Shown here: positions 7,375 to 15,598 of the stretch, piece by piece
Position numbering within the stretch: position 1 is the stretch's first letter
How the letters are laid out: every line of letters begins with the position of its first letter
From: Acidobacteriota bacterium
Lineage (GTDB): Bacteria > Acidobacteriota > Thermoanaerobaculia > Multivoradales > J023
Direction of reading: 5' to 3'
Length of the DNA stretch: 32,486 bases
Assembly: GCA_029263395.1 (NCBI GenBank)
Contig: JAJCXO010000150.1
Coordinates: forward strand, 1-32,486
The notes under the pieces: model-generated
Told to the model about the DNA's origin: nothing
The model's database searches: none
Seen by the model: only the letters and a program-made list of their open reading frames with translations
Position numbers and translations under genes: made by a program

Positions 7375-8085
7375 ATGCAAGGCGCCGATCTGCTGCTTCA
7401 TCGTCTCGACCGGCTAAAGGCACTGCGTCGGGAACGACAACGAGACCCGGGGCGGGAGGCTCGCCTGCGCTTGATTACCGAATGGCAAGTTGAACGGTTA
7501 GCGACAACACACGCTGACCTGTTGGGCAACCCTCGGTATCGCACTGCGGTAAGATTCTTCCTCGATGACTTGTACGGTCCGATGGACTTTCGCCAGCGCG
7601 ACAACGAGTTGGCACGGATCTCGCCGATGTTGGCGCGGGTCCTGTCCGAGAATGCGCTACGCACGATGGGCCGGGCGCTCGAGATGAATATCCTCACCGA
7701 AGAAGTGGATGCCGCGATAGAGCGTTCGTTGAGCGACCTCGGTTTTCCCGACACCTTGGACGAAGAGGTCTACGTCCGTGCTTTGCGTCGATGTGACGAC
7801 GCCGACAAACGACGCCGTCAGATCGAGTTGATTCGGGAGGTTGGAGAGGATCTCGACGAGATCGTCTCTCGGCCGTGGATCGAGCGTGCGTTGAAGATGG
7901 CTCGGCGCCCAGCCTCGTTGTCCGGCCTGGGAGATCTCCATCAGCTGCTCGAACGGGGGTTCTACGCTTTCCACGGTATGCGAGGTGCCGACGAGTTCCT
8001 CGAAGCAATTGTCGGCCGCGAGCTCGAGATCCTGGAGCGAATCCAAGACCGCCACCCGCGACCGTTTCGATTAGAGGACAGCTGA
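7375..8085 (+). CDS. FFLEELY-motif family protein of unknown function
   Basis: The ATG at 7375 lies just after a purine-rich AGGGGG and gives a 236-residue soluble protein. It carries the signature YRTAVRFFLDDLYGP followed by DFRQRDNELARI, which I recognise as the FFLEELY-motif family, here with FFLDDLY. The rest is predicted to be alpha-helical and highly charged, with no signal peptide or membrane segment. The function of the family is not established. It is divergent from the VWFA gene at 7227 (147-base gap) and converges on the small gene that ends at 8095, leaving nine bases between the two stops. Confidence 0.75.
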   Translation: MQGADLLLHRLDRLKALRRERQRDPGREARLRLITEWQVERLATTHADLLGNPRYRTAVRFFLDDLYGPMDFRQRDNELARISPMLARVLSENALRTMGRALEMNILTEEVDAAIERSLSDLGFPDTLDEEVYVRALRRCDDADKRRRQIELIREVGEDLDEIVSRPWIERALKMARRPASLSGLGDLHQLLERGFYAFHGMRGADEFLEAIVGRELEILERIQDRHPRPFRLEDS

Positions 8086-8094
8086 CCAGACGCC

Positions 8095-8385
8095 CTAACC
8101 GAAGGCCGCAATCTGTTGGGCAGCGTCCTCGATGCAAAAACTGCGCTGGCTCAGACTCTCTTCCGAGGCGTGCCCGAGAGTCTCGAGCGTTTCGATTGCG
8201 TCGCTCAATAGATCGTGGCGAACGCATTGGGTGCCACCATGGAGCTCGTCTGGCAATCGTTGATCCAGGCGTGGCTGAATCGACTCCGCGAGCTCAGCCA
8301 GTCGATGGTCGATCGCCCGCAGCTCGCGGGCCGTTTGTAGAAGGGAAGTCTGAACTTCGGAGATGCTGGTGTGATGATTGGGCAT
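8095..8385 (-). CDS. small helical protein of unknown function
   Basis: The frame is open from 8466, but the ATG at 8385 is preceded by AGGAGG seven to eight bases upstream, an excellent ribosome site, and gives 96 residues. The sequence is mostly amphipathic helix (SEVQTSLLQTARELRAIDHRLAELAESI), possibly a coiled coil or helical bundle, with a Cys at about 57 and another near the C-terminus. There is no signal peptide. It lies downstream of the helicase operon in the same direction but is separated by 438 bases, so it probably has its own promoter. I do not recognise the family. Confidence 0.6.
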   Translation of the reverse strand: MPNHHTSISEVQTSLLQTARELRAIDHRLAELAESIQPRLDQRLPDELHGGTQCVRHDLLSDAIETLETLGHASEESLSQRSFCIEDAAQQIAAFG

Positions 8386-8538
8386 AAGGGGCCTCCTGGA
8401 AAGATGGATCGATCGCGACGGAAATCGGATCGCCGCTTCTGGAGGGTCAATCGATCGTGGCAGCAAGAACCGGCAATCGGAGGCGAATTAATCTGCTAGA
8501 ACACTCATTCGCTGCAAAAGCCGATCCAAGAACGGGTC

Positions 8539-8605
8539 GAGAGGTCGGTCGGCCTGTGGACTCTGCCGCAGCTCCGGAAACTCGCCGGATCTCTTGCAAG
8601 ATGCC
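8539..8605. repeat. copy A of a 67-bp direct repeat
   Basis: The segment begins GAGAGGTCGGTCGGCC, contains CAGCTCCGGAAACTCGCCGG and ends near AAGATGCC. It matches copy B at 8635-8701 over its full length, with scattered substitutions and no net length change. Confidence 0.75.
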
Positions 8606-8634
8606 TGGATTAGATCCCATCCAGATAACACGCC

Positions 8635-8701
8635 GAGAGCTCGGTCGGCCTTGTGGGCTGCGCCTCAGCTCCAGAACTCGCCGGATCTGTTACGAGAAGC
8701 C
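8635..8701. repeat. copy B of a 67-bp direct repeat
   Basis: This copy begins GAGAGCTCGGTCGGCC, contains CAGCTCCAGAACTCGCCGG and ends near GAGAAGCC. It begins 96 bases after the start of copy A. The pair may be relics of a short interspersed element; no terminal inverted repeats or coding capacity are visible. Confidence 0.75.
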
Positions 8702-8823
8702 TAAGCCTTTTTGGTGCTATCGGATACGAGATGCGAACAGGTGCGACGCTCAAGTATGCTCGCTGCTTGCTCGCTCCACAAGATCTCCCTCCCTGAGCCG
8801 AAAATGGCAAAACGAGCCGAGAT

Positions 8824-11800
8824 CTAGCTACTAGGCTCGAGGGTCAAGGTACCTCGCGGAATGGTAGGGCAAACGAAGAAGTATGGACAACGCGGACAGG
8901 TCATCGGATCAGGTTTGGGTGGAAAGGCTCCTGCTTGCATATCGAAAAGTAGGCGTTGGCTTTTTTCGATGCGGTTGATGACCCTTTGGACAGACATGTT
9001 GACGATCGTTCGTCGTCGGTCGGTGAGGTGGAGTACTTCGAGGTCGAATCCGTCTAGGCCGTACCGTAAGCGGGCGCCAGCCTCGAACAAGCCGTAGATC
9101 GTATCGTCGGCCTTGAACGAGCCCTTGCGGCCAGTTTTCAGGAGGCGAATCAGCGTCCGATCCTGTGACAGAGGGATCCAAAGATCTGGTTCGACTGTAA
9201 CCGTGCCAGCCGGCAAGGCGACGGTCAACGGTTCGATAGGGTCGAGCTGTAGTCCGTCGTGAGCCTTGACCAAATTGGCGATGATGGTGTCTGCCAAGCT
9301 GCGGTACTGGTATTCGAAGGCATGGCCCGCGGGGCCAACACGCTGCCATGCCTTTTCCAACTTGGTGGTTATCTCGTCGAGCTCTGGAAAGGGGCCTGCG
9401 GGCTTGGCCTTCAACCAGTCGAGCACTTCGTAGATGGCGCGATGGGTTTTGAGAAACGCCCCTACTCGTAAGGTACCCGGAAGACCGAACAGATGACTGT
9501 AGAAGTAGCGACGGGGGCATCGCTCATATGCGGCAAGATCACGGCCCGGTGTCGACTGCAAGCCGAGTCCATCAATTGCAACCAAAACGTCCGGTTCCGT
9601 TGTCATCGGCGAATCGATCGGTGCCACTGTGTCGGCATGGACGCGTGGGGTCGCCAGGCCCAGGGCCGTTAGAAATCTCGAAGGGTTGCGTTGTACCGCG
9701 CCGGCTTTGCGCGACCGATAGAGATGGAGATGCGTCTTGGAGCGCGACAGGCCGACGAAGAACAAACACTCTTCTTCCGCGTGGTGAGACTCACGAAGAG
9801 CCTCACGATCAGCAGCTTCAAGGCCATCTGCCCCGGTGACCATACCGTTCGGTGGCGGGCATCGCGGGGGCCGGAAGTTCGACGGTAGACTGCTGGTGGT
9901 CATCGCCGGAATGTGTACGGCCTCGAATTCCAGGCCCTTACTACCGTGCAGTGTCATCAACTTGACGCCATCGAGATGGAGGGCAGTGGCCGGGATTTGT
10001 CGCAAGTCCCTCTCTTCGGCGAGCAGTACCAACCGCCGCACTTTGTCGAGCAGTCGGGTTGGTGGGTAGCCACGTCCACCGGGGCGGGCCTGACGGACGA
10101 AGTTGAGGAATTGGTACAGCGCTACACATTGCATCGGCTGCCGAGGGGATCGGTGGCAAATCAGATTGCGGAGATAAACGCTGGTGTCGAATAGATAATG
10201 CGCCAGAATTTCCCAAGGTGTGGACGTGCGCTCGGCATCGGCCAGTTCTTGATTGAGTCGCTCGAAGCCGACTACAGCGTCGGGGCTCAACCCTGCGATT
10301 TTGTCGAGCTGATCGAGCCCGTCCATTGTCGAGAGTTTGAGCTCCCGGATCTTGCTCAGATACGTGCGAAGGTCTTCGAGTGGGATCGCATAGTGAGGGA
10401 AAGCGGCAATCCGCATCAGCGCACCGCCACGAGCGTCTGACACCAGCCACAACAGAGAAAGCATGTCCCGAACCTCGTCACGCTCGAACAGGCTGCCGAG
10501 GTGAAGCACTGGCAGGCCGCGGGCCTCCAGGCCGAGGGACAAACGGTTGAGCTGGGCGTTCGAGCGACAGAGCACTGCTTGATCCGCCAACGCCACCCCT
10601 TGCTGGTCGCGCAATTCGACGATCCTGGCCGCGACCGCAGATACCTCCTGTTCACGGTCGGACAGGATGCGGATCTCGGGCGGATAGGACGGCGCATCCG
10701 GTCGACGGGTGGCACGGTGGTGGGATTGCAGCTGCAGGTCCAGCATTTGATCGGATACACGCATGGTCTTGGCAAAGCGCGTCACGGTGTCGACGATCTC
10801 ACCGCTGGAGCGATAGTTGATGCCCAGAACCTTGCGTTCAGCGCCAGGGAAGTCGTCTCCGAATCGCACCATATTGGAGGCTGAGGCACCGCGGAACCGG
10901 TAGATCGCTTGCCGTGAGTCCCCGACGACCCACAGTCGCCGTCCCTCAGCAGCGATTTGTTGTAGCAGTCGAGCGCTGGCACGGTTGACGTCTTGATATT
11001 CGTCGACCAAGACGTGACGGTGTCGCAATCGCACCGCTGTTCGTACCGCAGTATGGGATTCCAGGAGACGCGTTGATTTCATGATCAGGTCGCCGAAGTC
11101 CACCGCTTTGCGCCAATCGAGGGTGCGTTGGTACATCTCGTAAACCTTGGCGACTTCGAGGGCCTTGTCGGCTGTCTGGCGTTCTTTGTCAGTGCTAGCT
11201 TGGGCCCGCATCTGCGCGGCAAGCGCTTGGTAAGCCTCAGCATCCACCAATTCGTCTTTGGCGCGTGAGATGGCGACGAGCATCTCGCGCAGCACGAGCG
11301 CAGGCTCGTAGAGATTCTGATGATGTTTGAGGCCGAGGGCGGGCAAGGCTTCTTCGAGCAATGCGATGGCGTCGCTTCGGTCGTAGATACGAATCGTATC
11401 GTCGAGCCGTACTAAGTGGTGGTGCTGACGCAGGAGCTCCAGCCCGAAGGCATGTAGCGTGCCGGTCCAGATTGTCGGCGCTTGATGCGGCAACACGTCG
11501 GCGACTCGATCGGTGATCTCACGGGCGGCTTTATTCGAGAAGGTCAGCGCTAGGATCGACGCTGGATCGACACCGCTATTGATGAGCCGCAGGATACGCG
11601 CAATCAACGTTCGCGTCTTGCCGGTGCCAGGGCCAGCTTCGAGCAGTAGTGGACTACCGTCGTGCTCGGCAGCGGCGCGTTGGAACGGATCGAGACTGAG
11701 CTCAGGTGTTGCTGACTCGGGCAGGTTCGGTTCGGAATTCGCAGGAGCTTCTGGTGCTGAGATGACCGGTGGCGGTGTCGATTTCGCCGGTGGCGGTGTC

Positions 11801-12366
11801 GATTCCGCCGGTGGCGGTGGCGTCAACAGAGACTCACACAGTTGTTGACGGACGAGGTCCAACGGTAACTGACAGCGTGCGGCGATGGTCGAGGCCCCTA
11901 GCTCTTCGTCGAGAAACAAGCGGCGCGCTTCGTGCCGAGGCAACAACAGCTCGCGAGCGTAAACGTTGGCTTGCAGTTCTTGCCGCTCACGGACGCCGTA
12001 GGAGGCGACCCGTTGGGACCCAGCAGGAGTTGGCTCGTCCGGCGTCGATGCGTCGGTGTCTTCCAAACTACAAACCAGAGTGCCCTCGTGCAACTCGAGG
12101 TGGCCAAGCTCGTGGGCAACCACCGCGGCGGCTTGATCGCGGGCGACCTCGGCGTTGAAGAAAATCGCCTCGACGCCGCGGTCGAGCACCGCCTCGGCGC
12201 CGTTGAGGAGGGTGTCGCCTGGAGCGAGTGGAAACACGTCGTAACCCTGCCGGCGACAACAGGCGTCAATCAACTGCCAGCTGGTGGCTGGCTCTTCGTC
12301 GACATTTACCAATACCTCGCGGCGTTTCGATCGTGCTCGACGCCGAACCAGCTCCAGGGCCTCCAT
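8824..12366 (-). CDS. IrrE/ImmA-like metalloprotease - UvrD/Rep helicase - Cys4 nuclease-like fusion protein
   Basis: The ATG at 12366 has GGAGG seven bases upstream; the protein has 1180 residues. Residues 1-180 form an IrrE_N/ImmA-like zinc protease: HELGH at 85-89 and the downstream ligand region ERQELQANVYARELLLP near 128-143. A Pro-rich linker with PPPAEST/PPPAKST repeats follows (182-205). Residues 220-900 form a UvrD/Rep SF1 helicase: Walker A GPGTGKT (245-251), TFSNKAAREI, DEYQDV (455-460), VGDSRQAIYRFRGA (481-494), NYRSS, LHGSKGLEFE (806-815) and VGLSRSKT. The C-terminus looks like an AddB/Cas4/RecB-type nuclease: C950, then C1157-x2-C1160-x5-C1166, the usual Fe-S ligand spacing. PD (1060-1061) is present, but the acid of (D/E)xK is replaced (LLK, 1075-1077), so cleavage activity is uncertain. 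It follows the 216-aa gene by 14 bases in an operon led by a sigma factor. Confidence 0.9.
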   Translation of the reverse strand: MEALELVRRRARSKRREVLVNVDEEPATSWQLIDACCRRQGYDVFPLAPGDTLLNGAEAVLDRGVEAIFFNAEVARDQAAAVVAHELGHLELHEGTLVCSLEDTDASTPDEPTPAGSQRVASYGVRERQELQANVYARELLLPRHEARRLFLDEELGASTIAARCQLPLDLVRQQLCESLLTPPPPAESTPPPAKSTPPPVISAPEAPANSEPNLPESATPELSLDPFQRAAAEHDGSPLLLEAGPGTGKTRTLIARILRLINSGVDPASILALTFSNKAAREITDRVADVLPHQAPTIWTGTLHAFGLELLRQHHHLVRLDDTIRIYDRSDAIALLEEALPALGLKHHQNLYEPALVLREMLVAISRAKDELVDAEAYQALAAQMRAQASTDKERQTADKALEVAKVYEMYQRTLDWRKAVDFGDLIMKSTRLLESHTAVRTAVRLRHRHVLVDEYQDVNRASARLLQQIAAEGRRLWVVGDSRQAIYRFRGASASNMVRFGDDFPGAERKVLGINYRSSGEIVDTVTRFAKTMRVSDQMLDLQLQSHHRATRRPDAPSYPPEIRILSDREQEVSAVAARIVELRDQQGVALADQAVLCRSNAQLNRLSLGLEARGLPVLHLGSLFERDEVRDMLSLLWLVSDARGGALMRIAAFPHYAIPLEDLRTYLSKIRELKLSTMDGLDQLDKIAGLSPDAVVGFERLNQELADAERTSTPWEILAHYLFDTSVYLRNLICHRSPRQPMQCVALYQFLNFVRQARPGGRGYPPTRLLDKVRRLVLLAEERDLRQIPATALHLDGVKLMTLHGSKGLEFEAVHIPAMTTSSLPSNFRPPRCPPPNGMVTGADGLEAADREALRESHHAEEECLFFVGLSRSKTHLHLYRSRKAGAVQRNPSRFLTALGLATPRVHADTVAPIDSPMTTEPDVLVAIDGLGLQSTPGRDLAAYERCPRRYFYSHLFGLPGTLRVGAFLKTHRAIYEVLDWLKAKPAGPFPELDEITTKLEKAWQRVGPAGHAFEYQYRSLADTIIANLVKAHDGLQLDPIEPLTVALPAGTVTVEPDLWIPLSQDRTLIRLLKTGRKGSFKADDTIYGLFEAGARLRYGLDGFDLEVLHLTDRRRTIVNMSVQRVINRIEKSQRLLFDMQAGAFPPKPDPMTCPRCPYFFVCPTIPRGTLTLEPSS
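11766..11820. repeat. 21-bp tandem repeat encoding the Pro-rich linker
   Basis: CCGGTGGCGG-type units start at 11766, 11787 and 11808, with a period of 21 bases and the last unit partial. On the minus strand they encode the PPPAEST/PPPAKST linker between the protease and helicase domains. The frame is preserved, so linker length may vary between strains. Confidence 0.75.
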
Positions 12367-12380
12367 CGACCGGCCTCCAT

Positions 12381-13031
12381 CTACTCGCGGGTCAGCAAAC
12401 CCGCCTTTGCCTCGTCGTCGAGAGACGAACGCTGCACGGCGTCAGTGAAGGACTCCTTGGAACCCGCTTCAGGGTGGCCCGTCGATTTGAAGCTCAGGCC
12501 AGCCGGAACCGACGCCGGGGCAGCCAGATGTGCGTTGATTACGGCTGCCGGCACCTGCAGGGCAGAAGCAAGATCTTGGCTGAGCGAAGCGGGTAGGGTG
12601 TCAGCGACGATCCGGCGGTCCCGCAGCTTGGCTAGCAGGATCTTGTCCAGGCCGACGGTGGCAGCAACGTCCAGCAGTTCGGCAGGTGACAGCGACTCAA
12701 ATGGATTTGGCGGTGCATGACGCCTGGCGGAGGCGGCATCGCGGGCGTCGAGTTGTTGGCGAAAACGGTCGAGAGCAGCGGGCACAGCAGAGGTGTCAGC
12801 TAGATGGCTGTCTTCCGGGGTCTCGCGCTCGAGACTGTTGCCTTCAAGACTGTTGCCTTCCGGCAGTTGATCCTGCAGCACCCATTCGACGGCGAATTCT
12901 GTCAGTTCAGTGGTGAACTGCGGGTAACGATGGATCGTTGCTTCGAGGATTGTGGCGTCCAGCGGATCACCGTTGGCCAGCAGGTCTTGAAACGCGTCTT
13001 GAAGGGCGGGAGAGGAGTTCTTCTGGCTCAT
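12381..13031 (-). CDS. 216-aa regulator-like protein between sigma factor and protease-helicase
   Basis: The start ATG at 13031 overlaps the TGA of the upstream sigma gene (ATGA), which indicates translational coupling. The frame is open from 13106, but the earlier start would lie deep inside the sigma gene. The N-terminal 60 residues are helical (LQDAFQDLL, LEATIHRYPQFTTELTEF). A low-complexity stretch with a NSLEGNSLE repeat follows, then a C-terminal helical part (LSPAELLDVAATVGLDKILLAKL, SLSQDLASALQVPAAVINAHL) that recalls helix-turn-helix partners of ImmA/IrrE proteases. I do not recognise a named family. By analogy with ImmR-ImmA and DdrO-IrrE pairs, it could be the protease's substrate, or an inhibitor of the sigma factor encoded before it. 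Both roles are inference. Confidence 0.75.
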   Translation of the reverse strand: MSQKNSSPALQDAFQDLLANGDPLDATILEATIHRYPQFTTELTEFAVEWVLQDQLPEGNSLEGNSLERETPEDSHLADTSAVPAALDRFRQQLDARDAASARRHAPPNPFESLSPAELLDVAATVGLDKILLAKLRDRRIVADTLPASLSQDLASALQVPAAVINAHLAAPASVPAGLSFKSTGHPEAGSKESFTDAVQRSSLDDEAKAGLLTRE

Positions 13032-13807
13032 TCTGGGGTCTCCCGGAAGGCCTGCAACCTGAGCTCGGCTCGGCGTAAGCGGTTGCGCAAGGTCCGTTCG
13101 GAGCATCCCAACAAACCCACCAAATCGGGTCGAGCCTTGGCTTGGGTGCGCAGAGGGATTCCGGCCAAGCGATGGAGCACCAAGACGTCGCGCTCGGGAG
13201 CGGCCAGAGAGGCCAGGGCTTGACGGATCAGCAGACGATCCTCTTGCCGCGCTCGGTCGGGTCGCAATCGGTCGATAGCTGGCAGCTCGTCGCCGTCGCT
13301 CGGACCGGTATCTTCGAGTTGGATGTGACGCTGGTCGTGTCGTCGGTATCGTCGACAGGTGTCGATCCGCAGGCGTTTCAGGGCTAATCCGAATCGGACC
13401 TCGAGAAAGTCTGCCTCGTCTCCTTGATCGAGCAGCGAAAGGGCCAATTTGCCCAACACGTCCTCTCGCACCTCACGAGCGGTGGTGGGAGAGAACCCAC
13501 GAATGCTGCCGCGTAGGCTAGCCTCGCAGCGGTGCAGGAGGATTGGTGTCAGGTCTTCGGCTAGTCGCCGGGAGCCGCGTCGAAGATCTTGGCGAATCAG
13601 ATACACCAGGCATTCGGAAGATAGGGGGTCTTTATTCTCAGGTGTGGCTAAGGCCCGTGCTCGTAGGTAACTGACCGGTCGCGTGATCACGCTGGCGATT
13701 TCCTGTTCAATCCTAGCTGGTCGCCGCAAACGCTCACCACTTCGGGTCCGGCGGGTGAGCGGCACCACAGACTCGACGGTGGCGGATGCCATCGCCACCT
13801 CACTCAT
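13028..13807 (-). CDS. sigma-70-like (ECF-type) RNA polymerase sigma factor
   Basis: The 259-residue product ends with a clear sigma region 4: ALASLAAPERDVLVLHRLAG, then GCSERTLRNRLRRAELRLQ, a helix-turn-helix for the -35 element. The preceding region (LTPILLHRCEASLRGSIRGF, VREDVLGKLALSLLD, FGLALKRLRIDTCRRYRR) fits a diverged region 2. Length is at the upper end for ECF factors because of a basic N-terminal extension of about 60 residues. A second ATG five codons in, at 13792, has GAGGTGG just upstream and may be the real start. As first gene of the operon, coupled to the 216-aa protein, it probably controls its own operon and perhaps distant targets. No anti-sigma factor of a known class is adjacent. 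Confidence 0.8.
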   Translation of the reverse strand: MSEVAMASATVESVVPLTRRTRSGERLRRPARIEQEIASVITRPVSYLRARALATPENKDPLSSECLVYLIRQDLRRGSRRLAEDLTPILLHRCEASLRGSIRGFSPTTAREVREDVLGKLALSLLDQGDEADFLEVRFGLALKRLRIDTCRRYRRHDQRHIQLEDTGPSDGDELPAIDRLRPDRARQEDRLLIRQALASLAAPERDVLVLHRLAGIPLRTQAKARPDLVGLLGCSERTLRNRLRRAELRLQAFRETPE

Positions 13808-14107
13808 GGTTTATCGTCCGAGCGCGTGGCAACCGGCAACTGGATCGAAGAATCATCGGGCCAGAATCGGGGTTGTATACGTCGTGCATGGGCAGATCGT
13901 GATCACGCAGTTCGACTGAGATCTCGTCCGAGAACTCTGGAGGTCGCAGGGTAGCTCAGCGAGTCTCTAGACTCTCATACTCCCACTGACCCTCGCAAAC
14001 CGCGAGCGGTGACGGCTTGCTAGATCTCGTCTAGATTTGCCATTTTTGGCTCAGCCCGCAAGACCAACCGAACTCTGGATGCGGTCTTGGACGGATCTTG
14101 CGAGCGA
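13808..14107. other. 300-base region upstream of the sigma operon
   Basis: No gene is visible. The region lies between the 3' end of the PQQ-propeller gene and the start of the sigma factor gene, both on the minus strand, so it should contain the promoter of the sigma operon. I cannot point to convincing -35 and -10 boxes. It contains the inverted repeat 14059-14089 and a short CTCGC...GCGAG hairpin near 13992-14007. Confidence 0.5.
14059..14089. terminator. inverted repeat after the PQQ-propeller gene
   Basis: CAAGACC at 14059-14065 pairs with GGTCTTG at 14083-14089 around a 17-base loop, about 20 bases after the stop of the minus-strand gene ending at 14108. There is no U-run on the transcribed side, so this is only a candidate terminator. 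Confidence 0.35.
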
Positions 14108-15397
14108 TCAGGGCGCGGCTGGCGTACTGGCGGGGCCTTCGGGCTCGGCACACCAGCGGTAGGCGGCAATTGCTTCGAGCTCTCGGACGAAGATCTGATC
14201 ATTGCTAACCGCCAAATGCCCCCAGGTTTCTGTGGTCGCGATTTCCCGACTGTCGAGTACATCGAGGGCGGCGGGGTGGGCGCGGATCAGGTGCAGCTCA
14301 CCACCCTCATCGAGCGCAAGGATTTTGTCCCCTTGCGTCGCCATGCTCCAATACTTGCCGAAGGACTGGCTGGTCCAGCAGCCCTCACCGGTCTCGAGGT
14401 TGAGGCAGGCGAACCGGCGGTTTTGGAGGTGGAGGTAGGCGTGGTTGTCGATCACGATCGGTGAGGACATGTAAGCTTGGATCTTGTGCTTCCAAGTTTC
14501 GGTGACTTCAAACGCTTCATCGGCGCCCGAGATATCAAACCGGAACGAACCGTTGCGGTAGGAACTGGTAAACACTGAGTCGTTCCACACCGTCGGCGTC
14601 AAAATGTTCATCCCGCGGAAATGCGGCACAGCTTGACTCCACAGGACGTCGCCATCCTCTGGAGCGACGCCGTAGAGCGTCGTGCGCGATTGCACAACCA
14701 GCTGATCTCGGCCGGCGAGAGAAGCGAGAATAGGGGACGCAAACGCTCCACTGACGTTGATTGCTCCAGAGTCTTCGAGGCTGCGCCAAACAGTTTGGCC
14801 ACTGCGCTTGTCGAGCTTGACGAGGGAATTCGCCGCTTGCACGTAAAGATGGTCACCAATCACCAGCGGCGAGCTGGCGAATCCAAAGTGCGGGGGCTCG
14901 GTGCTGAAGCGCGCCGGAAAGTCCACCCGCCAGCGCTCTTTGCCGGTGTCAGCTGCGAGTGCAACAATCACCTCGCGGATGCCGCCGACGAATAGTGTCT
15001 CGCCATCAAAGGCTGGCGTCGAGCGGATCCAGGATCCGTTGCTGGCGGCGAAGAAGGGGACTTTCCACGTCCCGGGCCAGCTCGCCCGCCACAACTCACG
15101 CCCCGTTCCACGGTCGAGGGCCCGGACCACCTCATCGTCGCCGCTGGTCTCGGCCACGAAGACACGATCCGAAGCGACGATCGGGCCTGGATAACCTTTG
15201 CCGAGCTCAACTCTCCAGGTTGAGCGTAGGCACTTCAAGTGTTCTGGCCATGGCGCCCCTCCGGCTTGCCCATCGCGATGCGGACCTCGCCATTGGGGCC
15301 ACAAATCATCCCAGTTGTCGTTTGCGGCGACCGGAGCTGTGGGCAAGATGAGCAGAATTAGGACAGCAGCGAGCAGATAGTTTGATGGCGTGCGCAT
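14108..15397 (-). CDS. exported PQQ-type beta-propeller protein
   Basis: The ATG at 15397 follows AGGAGA at good spacing. The 429-residue product begins with a signal peptide (YLLAAVLILLILPTAPVAA), then WPQWRGPHRDG, a motif common at the start of PQQ_2/BamB-like propellers in environmental bacteria. Blade repeats of the type ALDRGTGRELWRA, ALAADTGKERWRV, KLDKRSGQTVWRS and YGVAPEDGDVLWS are visible to the C-terminus. No haem site or dehydrogenase-specific catalytic residues are seen, so a quinoprotein enzyme is unlikely and a binding or scaffold role in the periplasm is more probable. The C-terminal tail (GPASTPAAP) is low complexity. Confidence 0.85.
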   Translation of the reverse strand: MRTPSNYLLAAVLILLILPTAPVAANDNWDDLWPQWRGPHRDGQAGGAPWPEHLKCLRSTWRVELGKGYPGPIVASDRVFVAETSGDDEVVRALDRGTGRELWRASWPGTWKVPFFAASNGSWIRSTPAFDGETLFVGGIREVIVALAADTGKERWRVDFPARFSTEPPHFGFASSPLVIGDHLYVQAANSLVKLDKRSGQTVWRSLEDSGAINVSGAFASPILASLAGRDQLVVQSRTTLYGVAPEDGDVLWSQAVPHFRGMNILTPTVWNDSVFTSSYRNGSFRFDISGADEAFEVTETWKHKIQAYMSSPIVIDNHAYLHLQNRRFACLNLETGEGCWTSQSFGKYWSMATQGDKILALDEGGELHLIRAHPAALDVLDSREIATTETWGHLAVSNDQIFVRELEAIAAYRWCAEPEGPASTPAAP

Positions 15398-15598
15398 GAC
15401 TCTTTCTCCTAAATGGCAAGATGCCTATAGGGAGCCATTCGGCCAGCCGAATTGAATGGATGTGACGATACGTCAGGGCCTGGCGAGCCAAGGCGCCAAG
15501 TCGACGCTTCATCGTCGACCTCTAACAAGTCAATAGGGTGGGAGATGTGATTATGTAAGATCCCCGGAGGAGTCTCTGGGAACTTACTCCCTCGCCAC

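Larger units (their letters stand above)
8386..8823. other. 438-base intergenic region with a diverged direct repeat
   Basis: I find no gene here. Open frames such as 8457-8834 plus lack a ribosome site and read through the repeats. The region lies between the small gene starting at 8385 and the 3' end of the helicase gene at 8824, both on the minus strand, so it should hold the promoter of the former and the terminator of the latter. The paired 67-bp repeats are listed separately. Confidence 0.6.

Noticed and set aside
11932-12720. 262-codon plus-strand frame across the protease domain and the 216-aa gene
   Set aside because: Antisense shadow of two well-supported minus-strand genes.
14108-15397. 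Quinoprotein alcohol dehydrogenase
   Set aside because: The propeller repeats are of the PQQ_2/BamB binding type; enzyme-specific cofactor residues and the vicinal Cys pair are not seen, and the protein is too short.
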